From AC-37 sp045805345 (lineage in GTDB: Bacteria; Actinomycetota; Thermoleophilia; Solirubrobacterales; Thermoleophilaceae), in NCBI GenBank assembly GCA_045805345.1, contig JBJMLK010000048.1, positions 1-29,062 on the forward strand: a stretch of DNA of 29,062 nt, written 5' to 3'. Shown piece after piece: positions 1 through 6,841 of the stretch. A program made the position numbers and the translations under genes. Under the pieces are notes generated by a model, which worked only from the letters and a program-made list of their open reading frames with translations, was not told the DNA's origin and did no database searches. Position 1 is the first letter of the stretch, and every line of letters starts with the position of its first letter.

Positions 1-1858
1 CGGCGGCGATCGTCTCGTCGCCCTCCGGCCGCATGATCGCGCACGTGAAGTAGCCGAACGCGCGGTGCAGCTCCTCGACCGCCGCCTCCACGATCTCGTC
101 CACGTCGGTCATCTCGGACAGCCGCGCGCCGAGCGCGTTCGCCAGCGTGAGTTGGCGGTTGCGCTTGCGCAGCGGCTCGCTCTCCCGACCCGCCGTGGCG
201 CCGGGCGCCCGCCGGCGCTCGTCGCCTTGGTCGCCGTCCCCGTCGGCTGTCGCCGGCTCGCCGGGCCTTGCCTGGCCCAGCTCGAAGTCCTCCGGGACCG
301 ACGCCGCCGGAATAGCGGTGCCGCGAATCCCCTGCTGCTTGCCATAGAGGAGGGCGCGGTCCGCCTCGCGCAGCAGCTCGCTCGGGGAGAGCCCCGGCGT
401 CCACTCCGCCACGCCGGCGGTGGCGTAGGTCGCGACCTTGTCGTGGCCCAGCTCGGCGATCGCCTCGCTCAGGCGGTGGATCGCGCGCCGGGCGATCTCC
501 TGTCCCCGCTCGGCCTCGGAGTCCACCGAGACGATCGCGAACTCGTCGCCGCCGTAGCGGGCCACGAAGTCATATGGCCGCACCGCCTGGCGCAGCGCAC
601 GGCCCACGCGGCGGAGCACCTCGTCGCCCGCCAGGTGGCCCTGCCGCTCGTTCACCTGCTTGAAGTGGTCGAGGTCGATGAGCACGACGGTCAGCGCGCG
701 GCCGGTGCGGCGGCTGCGCTGCATCTCGCGGCGCAGCGTCTCGTGAAGCGCGGCGTGGTTCATGCAGCCGGTGAGCGCGTCCGTGCGCGCCGCCTCGGCC
801 AGGTCGGCGTGGACGCTCGCGTTGCGACAGGCGACCGCCGCAAGCTCGGCGAAGCTCTCGAGCAGGTGGGCGTCCTCGTCGAGCACCAGCCGGTCGGCCG
901 TCCAGCCACACCACATCGCGCCGCGCAGCTCGCCGTCCCAGCGCATCGGCACCGCGAGCGCCGTGCGGATGTCGGCGAACGGCGAGCCGACGGACGGCGC
1001 GGCGTCGCGGACGTAGTCGTTGGAGAGGATCGGGCGCCCGAGCTCGAGGGCGCGGGCGGCGATCCCGCCGGCGTGCTCCACTGCGCCGCCCGCCTCGCGC
1101 GCGACGCTCGAAGCCTCGAGCATCAGCGCGTTGCCGCCAGAGCCGCGGAACACCAGCACGCGGTCGGCGCCGAGGATCCCAGCCGCCTCCTCGCAGATCC
1201 GCGGCAGCACCCGGGTGAGGTCGAGGCTCTCGTTGAGCGCCTTCGCCGCGCGCGCGATGGAGCTCTGGCGCGCGCGCTGGGCGCCGTGCTCCTCCGCGAG
1301 CATGAGCTGGGCGAGGTTGGCGCGGGCCGCCTCGGCGAGCGCGCCGACCGCCTCGAGGTCGAAGTCCTCGAACGCCTGCGCCCGCTCGTCCGCCACCATC
1401 AGCCCGTGGGCGATCGCGCCGCTCGGGTGGACCATCGGCGCCACGAGCGCGGCCTGCGGCCGCGGCTGGAGTCCGCTGGCCAGCGCGAGCTCGCGGGCCT
1501 GGGCGGTGCTGAGCTTGGTTGGCCGGCCGGTGGCGAGCGCCTCGCCGAGCGGCGAAGCCTCGTCGAGGCCGAACCAGTCGCGGTGCGGCGGGTGGGGGTC
1601 GCCGGCCACGACGGCCGCGCGGCCGGCGCGCTGGTCGACCACGAACACCAGCGCCGCGGACGCGCCGAAGTACGCGCGCGCCTCGCGCGCGAGCGCGGCC
1701 GCCAGGACGTCCGGCCGGTCGGCGGCGGTGGCCGCCGCCAGCAGGCGTGAGACTGCGTTGATCGCCTGGCCGCTGCGGGCGGGCGGCGGCTGGTCGGCCG
1801 AGCGGTCCGTCGCTGGTACCCCCTCTCCGGGTCCATTGTAAACCCGGTCCCGGCTCAA
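1..1858 (-). CDS. Diguanylate cyclase with GAF sensor domains (3' end beyond window)
   Basis: Probably makes c-di-GMP from two GTP in response to ligands or redox state sensed by GAF domains. Reading the minus strand, a GAF-like domain (about residues 25-190) ends near VADERAQAFEDFDLEAVGAL. A second GAF (about 200-350) contains ILGADRVLVFRG. A GGDEF domain (about 375-530) has DALTGCMN, LIDLDHFKQVNE and the active-site RYGGDEFAIV (GGDEF at about 436-440). A product-inhibition I-site, RPYD, lies five residues before GGDEF. A third GAF-like segment (EIVEAAVEELHRAFGYFTC) begins near the left edge, where the frame is still open. No ATG or GTG is in frame at the 5' end; I chose TTG at 1858, which overlaps the TGA of the kinase gene (TTGA) and suggests translational coupling. 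No membrane segment is visible. The catalytic call is firm; start and C-terminus are not. Confidence 0.88.
   Translation of the reverse strand, partial: MSRDRVYNGPGEGVPATDRSADQPPPARSGQAINAVSRLLAAATAADRPDVLAAALAREARAYFGASAALVFVVDQRAGRAAVVAGDPHPPHRDWFGLDEASPLGEALATGRPTKLSTAQARELALASGLQPRPQAALVAPMVHPSGAIAHGLMVADERAQAFEDFDLEAVGALAEAARANLAQLMLAEEHGAQRARQSSIARAAKALNESLDLTRVLPRICEEAAGILGADRVLVFRGSGGNALMLEASSVAREAGGAVEHAGGIAARALELGRPILSNDYVRDAAPSVGSPFADIRTALAVPMRWDGELRGAMWCGWTADRLVLDEDAHLLESFAELAAVACRNASVHADLAEAARTDALTGCMNHAALHETLRREMQRSRRTGRALTVVLIDLDHFKQVNERQGHLAGDEVLRRVGRALRQAVRPYDFVARYGGDEFAIVSVDSEAERGQEIARRAIHRLSEAIAELGHDKVATYATAGVAEWTPGLSPSELLREADRALLYGKQQGIRGTAIPAASVPEDFELGQARPGEPATADGDGDQGDERRRAPGATAGRESEPLRKRNRQLTLANALGARLSEMTDVDEIVEAAVEELHRAFGYFTCAIMRPEGDETIAA
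1827..1847. repeat. Short inverted repeat at kinase/cyclase junction
   Basis: CCGGGT and ACCCGG are separated by 9 nt just downstream of the kinase stop. No T-run follows on the minus strand, so it is not a convincing terminator. If the cyclase starts at TTG 1858 the hairpin sits in its first codons and could modulate coupled translation. Confidence 0.3.
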
Positions 1859-3492
1859 TCCCCGCCCTCAGCCCCCGCGTGGCCGCGTGCCTTGCCCGGC
1901 TCCGGCGACTTCGGGAACTTGCCCTTCTTCCTACCGCCGGGGAACTGCTCCCCGGCCGGCGCGGATGAGCACGTATCGAGGTGGAAGGCGTCGAGCAGCC
2001 ACTGGGGTCCGGACCGGACGAGGCCGACCGTGCCGCACACGTGGTCGGTGCGGGTCGTGTGGACCGCCTGCGACTGCAGCCGCACGGTCGCCGAGTCGGC
2101 GGTCTGCTGCTCGGTCCGGAGCACCGGGAACGAGATCGAGCGGAGCGTGGACTGGCCCGACGCGAAGGAGCTCTCGCCGCCCAGCTGCGCCTTGCCGCTC
2201 TCGGTGAGCATCGCCCACGCCGCGCCGTAGTCGTGGCTCGCGGCGTGCTGGTAGAAGCTGTTCACCGTGCCGGCAGGGCTGGTCGCGGGCGCCTGCGCCG
2301 GGGCCTGGGCTGGGGCCGGCGCGGCCTGGGGCGCGGAGCGCTTCTTGGCCTTCTTCGCCTTCGCTTCCCTTGCCGGCGCCGGCTTCGTGGCGTTCTCGTT
2401 CTTCGAATCACCCCCGCCCGAGGCCAGGGTGGCGATCAGCGCCACTGCCGCCAGGGCCGCGAGCGCGGCCAGGATGGGCAGGTAACGGCGGCGGTCGGAT
2501 CGAGGTTGCGGTTGAGCACCTATATGGCCCCCAACTGCAACCGGGGCCGGCGCGGGCGCCGGTTGCTGTTGACCGGAATAGTTACTGTCAACTGCAACCG
2601 GCGTGGGCGCCGGCGCGGCGGCCGGGCGCCGCGCGGGTCGCACCGGCATCGCCATGGTCGCATCGGTCTTCTCCGCCGCGAACGCGCGGTCCAGCTCCTT
2701 CACCAGCCCGCCCGCCGTCGGCCGCTCGGCCGGGTCCTTGGACAGACCGCGCGCCAACACGGCGGCCGCCGGCGCCGGCGCGCCCGGGAGCACGTCGCGC
2801 AGGTCGGGCACCGGCGCGTTCACCACGCGCTGCGCGACCTCCAGCGGGGTGGCGCCTTCGATCGGCTTGCGGCCGCTCAGCGCCTCGTAGGCCACGGCCG
2901 CCAGCGCGTACACGTCGGCCGCCGTGCCGCCGTCCTCGCCCTCGAGCCGCTCCGGCGCCATGTACGCCGCCGTGCCGAGCACGGCGCCGCTGCGCGTGAT
3001 CCGCGAGTGCTCGGCCGCGGTCGCGATGCCGAGGTCGGCCAGCTTCGCCGTGCCGTCCTTGCGAAGCAGGACGTTGGCCGGCTTCACGTCGCGGTGCAGC
3101 ACGCCGTGGCCGTGCGCGTGGTCGAGTGCGTCGGCCACGCCTCGCAGGATCGGGAGCAGCCGCTCAGCGGGCAGCGGCGCGGCGGCGATCTCGTCGCGCA
3201 GCGTCTGCCCCTCGACGTACTCCATGACGATGAGGACGCCCTCTTCGTCGGGCGCGATGTCATAGACCGCCACGACGTTCGGGTGGTTCAGCGACGCGCC
3301 CACCTGCGCCTCGCGCTGGAACCGGCGCACCACGTCGTCGTCCGACACGTCGGCATGCAGGCGCTTCACCGCCACCTGGCGGCGAAGCCTCTCGTCCTCG
3401 GCGAGCCACACCGTGGCCATGCCGCCCGATCCCAGACGTCGGATCGTGCGGTAGCGATCGGCGAGCACCCGGCCTGTCATCCCGACGGCCAT
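1855..3492 (-). CDS. PknB-like transmembrane Ser/Thr protein kinase with NTF2-like outer domain
   Basis: A eukaryotic-type Ser/Thr kinase. Visible: glycine loop GSGGMATVW (21-29), ATP lysine K43 in VAVKRL, catalytic HRDVKPAN (133-140, D135), DLG in place of DFG (D153) and the MAPE segment (178-181). A Pro/Ala-rich linker (about 280-330) precedes one membrane helix (about 337-357). The outer part (about 395-520) starts TVNSFYQHAASHDYGAAW and resembles an NTF2-like fold; there are no PASTA repeats, so it should not sense muropeptides the way PknB does. A basic tail ends the protein. The linker contains a 19-residue tandem repeat with palindromic DNA (see 2504-2603). ATG at 3492 is used; M5 (MTGRVLADRY) is a possible alternative. 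The stop overlaps the likely start of the downstream diguanylate cyclase, linking phosphorylation and c-di-GMP signalling in one operon. The signal sensed is unknown. Confidence 0.93.
   Translation of the reverse strand: MAVGMTGRVLADRYRTIRRLGSGGMATVWLAEDERLRRQVAVKRLHADVSDDDVVRRFQREAQVGASLNHPNVVAVYDIAPDEEGVLIVMEYVEGQTLRDEIAAAPLPAERLLPILRGVADALDHAHGHGVLHRDVKPANVLLRKDGTAKLADLGIATAAEHSRITRSGAVLGTAAYMAPERLEGEDGGTAADVYALAAVAYEALSGRKPIEGATPLEVAQRVVNAPVPDLRDVLPGAPAPAAAVLARGLSKDPAERPTAGGLVKELDRAFAAEKTDATMAMPVRPARRPAAAPAPTPVAVDSNYSGQQQPAPAPAPVAVGGHIGAQPQPRSDRRRYLPILAALAALAAVALIATLASGGGDSKNENATKPAPAREAKAKKAKKRSAPQAAPAPAQAPAQAPATSPAGTVNSFYQHAASHDYGAAWAMLTESGKAQLGGESSFASGQSTLRSISFPVLRTEQQTADSATVRLQSQAVHTTRTDHVCGTVGLVRSGPQWLLDAFHLDTCSSAPAGEQFPGGRKKGKFPKSPEPGKARGHAGAEGGD
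2504..2603. repeat. Tandem 57-bp repeat forming two consecutive hairpins inside the kinase gene
   Basis: Four related 12-mers alternate in orientation: GGTTGCGGTTGA (2504), CCAACTGCAACC (2531), GGTTGCTGTTGA (2561) and TCAACTGCAACC (2588). Both like-oriented pairs are exactly 57 bp (19 codons) apart. Units 1+2 can form one hairpin and units 3+4 another; the second has 11 of 12 stem pairs and extends to about 17 bp (2557-2573 with 2587-2603). The loops differ completely in sequence. The repeat encodes two copies of PVAV-x(6)-Q-x-QP in the juxtamembrane linker, using GTT, GCA and CAA codons that are scarce in this GC-rich gene. Confidence 0.8.
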
Positions 3493-3534
3493 GTGGAAGT
3501 CAATACCCGGGGCGCCGGGCCCCGGAACTGCGAC

Positions 3535-4734
3535 CTATACCCGCTGGATCAGCGTGCCCGTGCCGAGCCCGCCGCCGCAGCACATCGTCACGAGGCCGGT
3601 CTCCTTGTCGGAGCGCTCGAGCTCGTGCAGCAGCGTCGTGATCAGGCGCGCGCCGGTCGACCCGAGCGGGTGCCCGAGGGCGATCGCGCCGCCGTTCACG
3701 TTCACGCGGTCCATGTCCGGCTCGAGCTCGCGACGCCAGGCTGCGACGACCGAGGCGAACGCCTCGTTGATCTCGATCAGGTCGATGTCCGACATCTTCA
3801 TGCCGTTGCGCTCGAGCAGCTTGCGCGTGGCAGGGATCGGACCGGTGAGCATGATCACGGGATCGACGCCGACGGTCGTCTGGTCGACGATCCGGGCGCG
3901 CGGCTTGAGCCCGAGCGCGTCGGCCTTCTCGCGCGCCATGAGCAGCACCGCGGCGGCGCCATCCGAGATCTGCGACGAGTTGCCCGCGGTGATCCGCAGG
4001 TTCTCCTCGCCGCCCACGTACTGGCCGGCCTCGGGGAACGCGGGCTTGAGCGACGACAGCTTCTCGAGGCTCGTGTCCGGGCGGATGCCCTGGTCGGCCA
4101 CGTAGGTGTCGCCGTTGACCGCGAACGGCACGATCTCGCGCTCGAAGCGGCCCTCCTCGGTGGCCTGCGCGGCGTTCTGGTGCGAGCGCAGCCCGATCTC
4201 GTCGAGCTCGGAGCGCGGGATCTCCCACTTGTCGGCGATCATCTCGGCCGAGATCCCCTGCGGCACGAGGTTGTACTTCTCGAGCAGCGCGGGCGGCCAC
4301 GGCGACCCGACCTCGTCGACCCACTTGAAGCCGACGCCCATCGGGATGTGGCCCATGTGCTCAACGCCCGAGCCGATCACGGCGTCGTGGACGCCGGAGG
4401 CGACGAGCGCAGCGCCGAAGTTCACGGCCTGCTGGGCCGAGCCGCACTGGCGGTCGACGGTGGTCGCGGGAGTCTCGACCGGCAGGCCGGCCTGGAGCCA
4501 GGCGTTGCGGCCCACGTTGAACATCTGCTCGCCGTACTGCTGGACACAGCCCGTGACGACGTCCTCGACCTCCTCGGCCGGGATCCCCGCGCGCTCGATC
4601 ACCTCGGTGTAGGTCTTCGCGAGCAGCGCGTTGGGGTGCGTGTCCTTGTAGTAGCCCTTCTCGGGGTGTCCGCGCCCGATCGGCGTGCGGACGGCCTCGA
4701 CGATGACCACCTCACGGCCGTGTCCGTTCTGCAT
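3535..4734 (-). CDS. Thiolase (acetyl-CoA acyltransferase)
   Basis: Catalyses thiolytic cleavage of 3-ketoacyl-CoA, or the reverse condensation. The 399-residue length is typical for the family. The nucleophile Cys is C97 in TVDRQCGSAQQA. NEAFA (323-327), GHPLGSTGAR (H355) and the C-terminal MCCGGGLGTGTL with the second catalytic Cys (385/386) are all present, so the enzyme should be active. ATG at 4734 has a purine-rich AGGGGGC about 12 nt upstream. It is divergent from a 3-hydroxyacyl-CoA dehydrogenase, and a 16-bp palindrome in the shared 106-bp gap may control both. This pairing suits fatty-acid beta-oxidation or acetoacetyl-CoA/3-hydroxybutyryl-CoA metabolism. The sequence does not decide between degradative (FadA-like) and biosynthetic use. 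Confidence 0.95.
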   Translation of the reverse strand: MQNGHGREVVIVEAVRTPIGRGHPEKGYYKDTHPNALLAKTYTEVIERAGIPAEEVEDVVTGCVQQYGEQMFNVGRNAWLQAGLPVETPATTVDRQCGSAQQAVNFGAALVASGVHDAVIGSGVEHMGHIPMGVGFKWVDEVGSPWPPALLEKYNLVPQGISAEMIADKWEIPRSELDEIGLRSHQNAAQATEEGRFEREIVPFAVNGDTYVADQGIRPDTSLEKLSSLKPAFPEAGQYVGGEENLRITAGNSSQISDGAAAVLLMAREKADALGLKPRARIVDQTTVGVDPVIMLTGPIPATRKLLERNGMKMSDIDLIEINEAFASVVAAWRRELEPDMDRVNVNGGAIALGHPLGSTGARLITTLLHELERSDKETGLVTMCCGGGLGTGTLIQRV

Positions 4735-4833
4735 TCTGGTTCAGCCCCCTGAAGATCGCTCTGGGTGGTGTGCCCCGTCCCGGCGGCCGCGTCGGCTCGT
4801 CCAGGCGGCGGCTTCTCCAATTACTGTACTGAA

Positions 4834-4849
4834 TTGACTGGTGAGTCAA
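4834..4849. promoter_or_regulatory. Palindromic operator candidate in the thiolase/dehydrogenase divergent promoter
   Basis: TTGACT-GGTG-AGTCAA is a perfect 6-4-6 inverted repeat overlapping the GTG start (4841) of the dehydrogenase. On the minus strand its TTGACT half can act as a -35 box for the thiolase, with TACAGT 15 nt further on as a short-spaced -10. A repressor bound here could shut both genes. TetR-type acyl-CoA regulators often use such sites, but the cognate protein is not identified. Confidence 0.6.
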
Positions 4850-5626
4850 CCAACCCTCAGCGAGCGCCTGGGAATCGCCGGGACAGGGGCCGTGGCGGCG
4901 GGGCTCGCCAGGGTCGCGTCCGCGCGCGGCGAGGTCGTGGTGTGGGCTCGCAGCCCGGATTCCGAGGCCAGGGCGCGCGCCGAGGTGGGCGGCGAGGCGC
5001 GGCACACCACCCACCTCGGCGCGCTCGGCACGTGCAGCTTCGTGGTCGAGTCGGTGGTCGAGGACCACGCCGTCAAGTCCGGCCTGCTGGCCGAGATCGG
5101 GGCGCTCGCGCCGCCCGACACCGTGATCGCGTCGACCACCTCGTCGCTGTCGGTGGCCGACCTCGCGGAGGCGAGCGGGCGGCCCGATCGCTTCGTGGGC
5201 CTCCATGTGTTCAACCCGGTGGAGAGGATGGAGCTGGTCGAGCTCGCGTTCCCGCCGGCGGCCTCAGACGAGACGCGCTCGCGCACGCTCGCCCTGTGCG
5301 AGTCGCTCGGCAAGGTGCCGGTCGAGGTGCCGGACGCCCCCGGCTTCGTGGTCAACCGGCTGCTGTTCCCGTACCTGTTCTCGGCGGTGCGGCTGCTCGA
5401 GGAGCACCCGATGCCGCCCGAGGCCGTGGATCAGTGCATGCGGCTCGGAGCGGCCCATCCGATGGGACCGCTGCGGCTGCTCGACTTCGTCGGGCTCGAC
5501 GTGGCGGCCGCGATCGGCCGCGAGATCGGCGAGGACGTGCCGGCGCGGCTGCGCGAGCTGGTGGACGCCGGCGCGCTCGGGCGCAAGACCGGCCGCGGCT
5601 TCTACGACTACGAGCCCGGAGCCTGA
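4841..5626 (+). CDS. 3-hydroxyacyl-CoA dehydrogenase (3-hydroxybutyryl-CoA dehydrogenase type)
   Basis: NAD-dependent oxidation of 3-hydroxyacyl-CoA, the step before thiolase. The N-terminal Rossmann fold shows GTGAVAAG (about 14-21) and FVVESVVED. The catalytic region has GLHVFNPVERMELVEL with the conserved His. The C-terminal dimerisation domain has DAPGFVVNRLLFPYL, MGPLRLLDFVGLD and a GRKTGRGFYDY ending. At 261 residues it is slightly shorter than the usual about 285, mainly at the N-terminus. The start is GTG at 4841 with no Shine-Dalgarno sequence; TACTGA lies 8 nt upstream, so a leaderless or near-leaderless mRNA is plausible. The operator overlaps the start. The stop overlaps the convergent NTF2-like gene by 19 bp. 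Confidence 0.92.
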   Translation: MSQPTLSERLGIAGTGAVAAGLARVASARGEVVVWARSPDSEARARAEVGGEARHTTHLGALGTCSFVVESVVEDHAVKSGLLAEIGALAPPDTVIASTTSSLSVADLAEASGRPDRFVGLHVFNPVERMELVELAFPPAASDETRSRTLALCESLGKVPVEVPDAPGFVVNRLLFPYLFSAVRLLEEHPMPPEAVDQCMRLGAAHPMGPLRLLDFVGLDVAAAIGREIGEDVPARLRELVDAGALGRKTGRGFYDYEPGA

Positions 5627-6018
5627 ACCGCCGCCCGGGCCTCGGCCGGGTCCATGTACGAGCGCACCCGCATGATCCCGCCCGCGTCGTCGAACGTCGC
5701 GACGTACGCGACGTCGGCGTCGAGCGTCACGCCGCTCGTCCTGCCGTGGCCGCTCACGTGCGCCAGTGTCAGAACGAGGTGGCCGTGGTCCTGGATCTCG
5801 CTGACCTCGACCGCGAGGTGCCACACCGTGCGCCACTCGTCCCAGTACTCGCGCATCCCGTCGCGTCCGCGGTAGACCTTCTGGCTTCCCTCGAACCGCC
5901 GGGCGATGTCGGACACAAACTCGCCGTCCGCGTGCGCCGACTCCACCCAGCCGTCGAAGTCGTCGCGGTTCCACGCCTCGAACGCTCGCCGCATCGCCTC
6001 CACGTTCTCCCGCGACAT
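5608..6018 (-). CDS. SnoaL-like/NTF2-like small protein
   Basis: A 136-residue protein beginning MSRENVEAMRRAFEAWN, the standard opening of actinobacterial SnoaL-like proteins (cone-shaped alpha+beta barrel, NTF2 superfamily). Members include polyketide cyclases, small isomerases/hydrolases and many of unknown function. YRGRDGMREYWDEW and YVATFDDAGGIMRVRSYMD fit the pattern. The open frame extends upstream to 6165, but that part is low-complexity Arg/Pro/Gly, so I chose the ATG at 6018. The 3' end overlaps the convergent dehydrogenase gene by 19 bp. No substrate can be assigned. Confidence 0.85.
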   Translation of the reverse strand: MSRENVEAMRRAFEAWNRDDFDGWVESAHADGEFVSDIARRFEGSQKVYRGRDGMREYWDEWRTVWHLAVEVSEIQDHGHLVLTLAHVSGHGRTSGVTLDADVAYVATFDDAGGIMRVRSYMDPAEARAAVQAPGS

Positions 6019-6041
6019 CGGCGGGAGTATCCCGGAGGTCG

Positions 6042-6311
6042 CTAGGCGGCCTGGGGGCGGCGCACCAGCGCGCGCGTGCGGGCGGGCATCCCGTTCGCGA
6101 GGTCCCAGACGACGTCGGCCTCGCCGCAGCCCTGCGCGGCGGCCATCTCGCTCACGCGGTCCCACGGGAGCTGCGCGTCGGGCAGGTCGTCCCAGCGTGC
6201 GAGGTCGAGCGACTCGCGTGCGCCGGTGAGCGACGGGCCCAGCTCTCCTTGCGCGTCCAAGAGCAGCCGGAGCGCGTCACGCTGTGAGTCGGTGAGGCGA
6301 ACGGACCACAT
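6042..6311 (-). CDS. Small hypothetical protein (89 aa)
   Basis: I do not recognise this protein. It opens MWSVRLTDSQRDALRLLLDAQG and ends with an Arg-rich tail. It is soluble, Asp/Ala/Leu-rich, with two Trp-containing acidic stretches (ARWDDLPDAQLPWD and ADVVWDLANG) and no signal peptide or membrane helix. The start is well supported: AGGAGG lies 8 nt before ATG 6311, one of the best ribosome-binding sites in the window. It lies 23 bp upstream of the SnoaL-like gene on the same strand, so the two may be co-transcribed. Confidence 0.75.
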   Translation of the reverse strand: MWSVRLTDSQRDALRLLLDAQGELGPSLTGARESLDLARWDDLPDAQLPWDRVSEMAAAQGCGEADVVWDLANGMPARTRALVRRPQAA

Positions 6312-6383
6312 CTGCAAGACCTCCTGGGAGTGAGGATGCTTCTTGCCAGCCGAACTTAAATGCGGTGCCGGACGGACGCCGTC

Positions 6384-6450
6384 TCGACATCTCTCTTCAG
6401 GGGTACGCTCGCTCCGCTCGCTCAAAGAGCCCCCTTCAGAGAGACATCGA
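6384..6450. repeat. Imperfect 20-bp inverted repeat with GCTCGCTC tandem core
   Basis: Arms at 6384-6403 and 6431-6450 pair at 16 of 20 positions; the mismatches are two adjacent doublets (CA/TG and TC/GA type). The 27-nt spacer holds a tandem GCTCGCTCCGCTCGCTC. It lies in the 286-bp gap upstream of the 89-aa gene, with no coding potential I accept. It may be a member of an interspersed palindromic family. The rest of the gap (6312-6383, 6451-6597) shows only a GCCGGC-N6-GCCGGC hairpin at about 6568-6585, downstream of the 6598 gene. Confidence 0.55.
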
Positions 6451-6597
6451 GCCGACGCCCGTCCTGATCGGGTTGACGGGCAGCGGCGCATCGGGTTTGT
6501 GTCAGTCGCGCCGGCTGCACTTCGTCACCGCCTGCCGGCTCCGGCCCACCCTCCTAAGCCGCTGTTCGCCGGCGCCCTCGCCGGCTACCGACTCCCG

Positions 6598-6841
6598 CTA
6601 GCTGCAGGTCTCGACCGCGATCTTGATCTGACCGCTGCCGGGCTTCACGTACTCGATCGTCTGGCGGCTGATGATCTGGTCCAGGTCGAGGTTCGCCGCG
6701 TGGCCGGCGCGCAGTGCCGCGCCGAGCGTCGCCTTCACGGCCCAGCCGTTGCTCTTGAGGCAGCTGACGAGATGGGTGTCGGCGGTCGTCCGCCGCGCCG
6801 GCGGCCGCGAGGGCGACCGCCAGCCGGGCCGCCGCGGTCAT
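6598..6841 (-). pseudogene. Small secreted protein, apparently frameshifted
   Basis: ATG at 6841 overlaps the stop of the upstream CNNM-type gene (ATGA) and opens a signal-peptide-like MTAAARLAVALAAAGAA. That frame then becomes Arg/Gln-rich low-complexity sequence. The +1-shifted frame gives a protein-like reading, TTADTHLVSCLKSNGWAVKA, then LGAALRAGHAANLDLDQIIS and a final VETCS before TAG at 6598. The shifted frame has no start codon of its own after the upstream TGA. The simplest reading is one gene of about 80 codons broken by a single-base change around 6785-6800 in GC-rich DNA. It could be a real mutation or a sequencing/assembly error. The product would be exported, with two Cys able to pair. 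Function unknown. Confidence 0.6.

Noticed and set aside
65..1750. Long plus-strand open frame of 561 codons
   Set aside because: It is antisense to the GAF/GGDEF gene; the translation is Arg/Ala low-complexity typical of a GC-rich shadow frame.
1981..4752. 923-codon plus-strand open frame
   Set aside because: It spans two clear minus-strand genes (kinase and thiolase) and has no recognisable motif; it arises from high GC at third positions.
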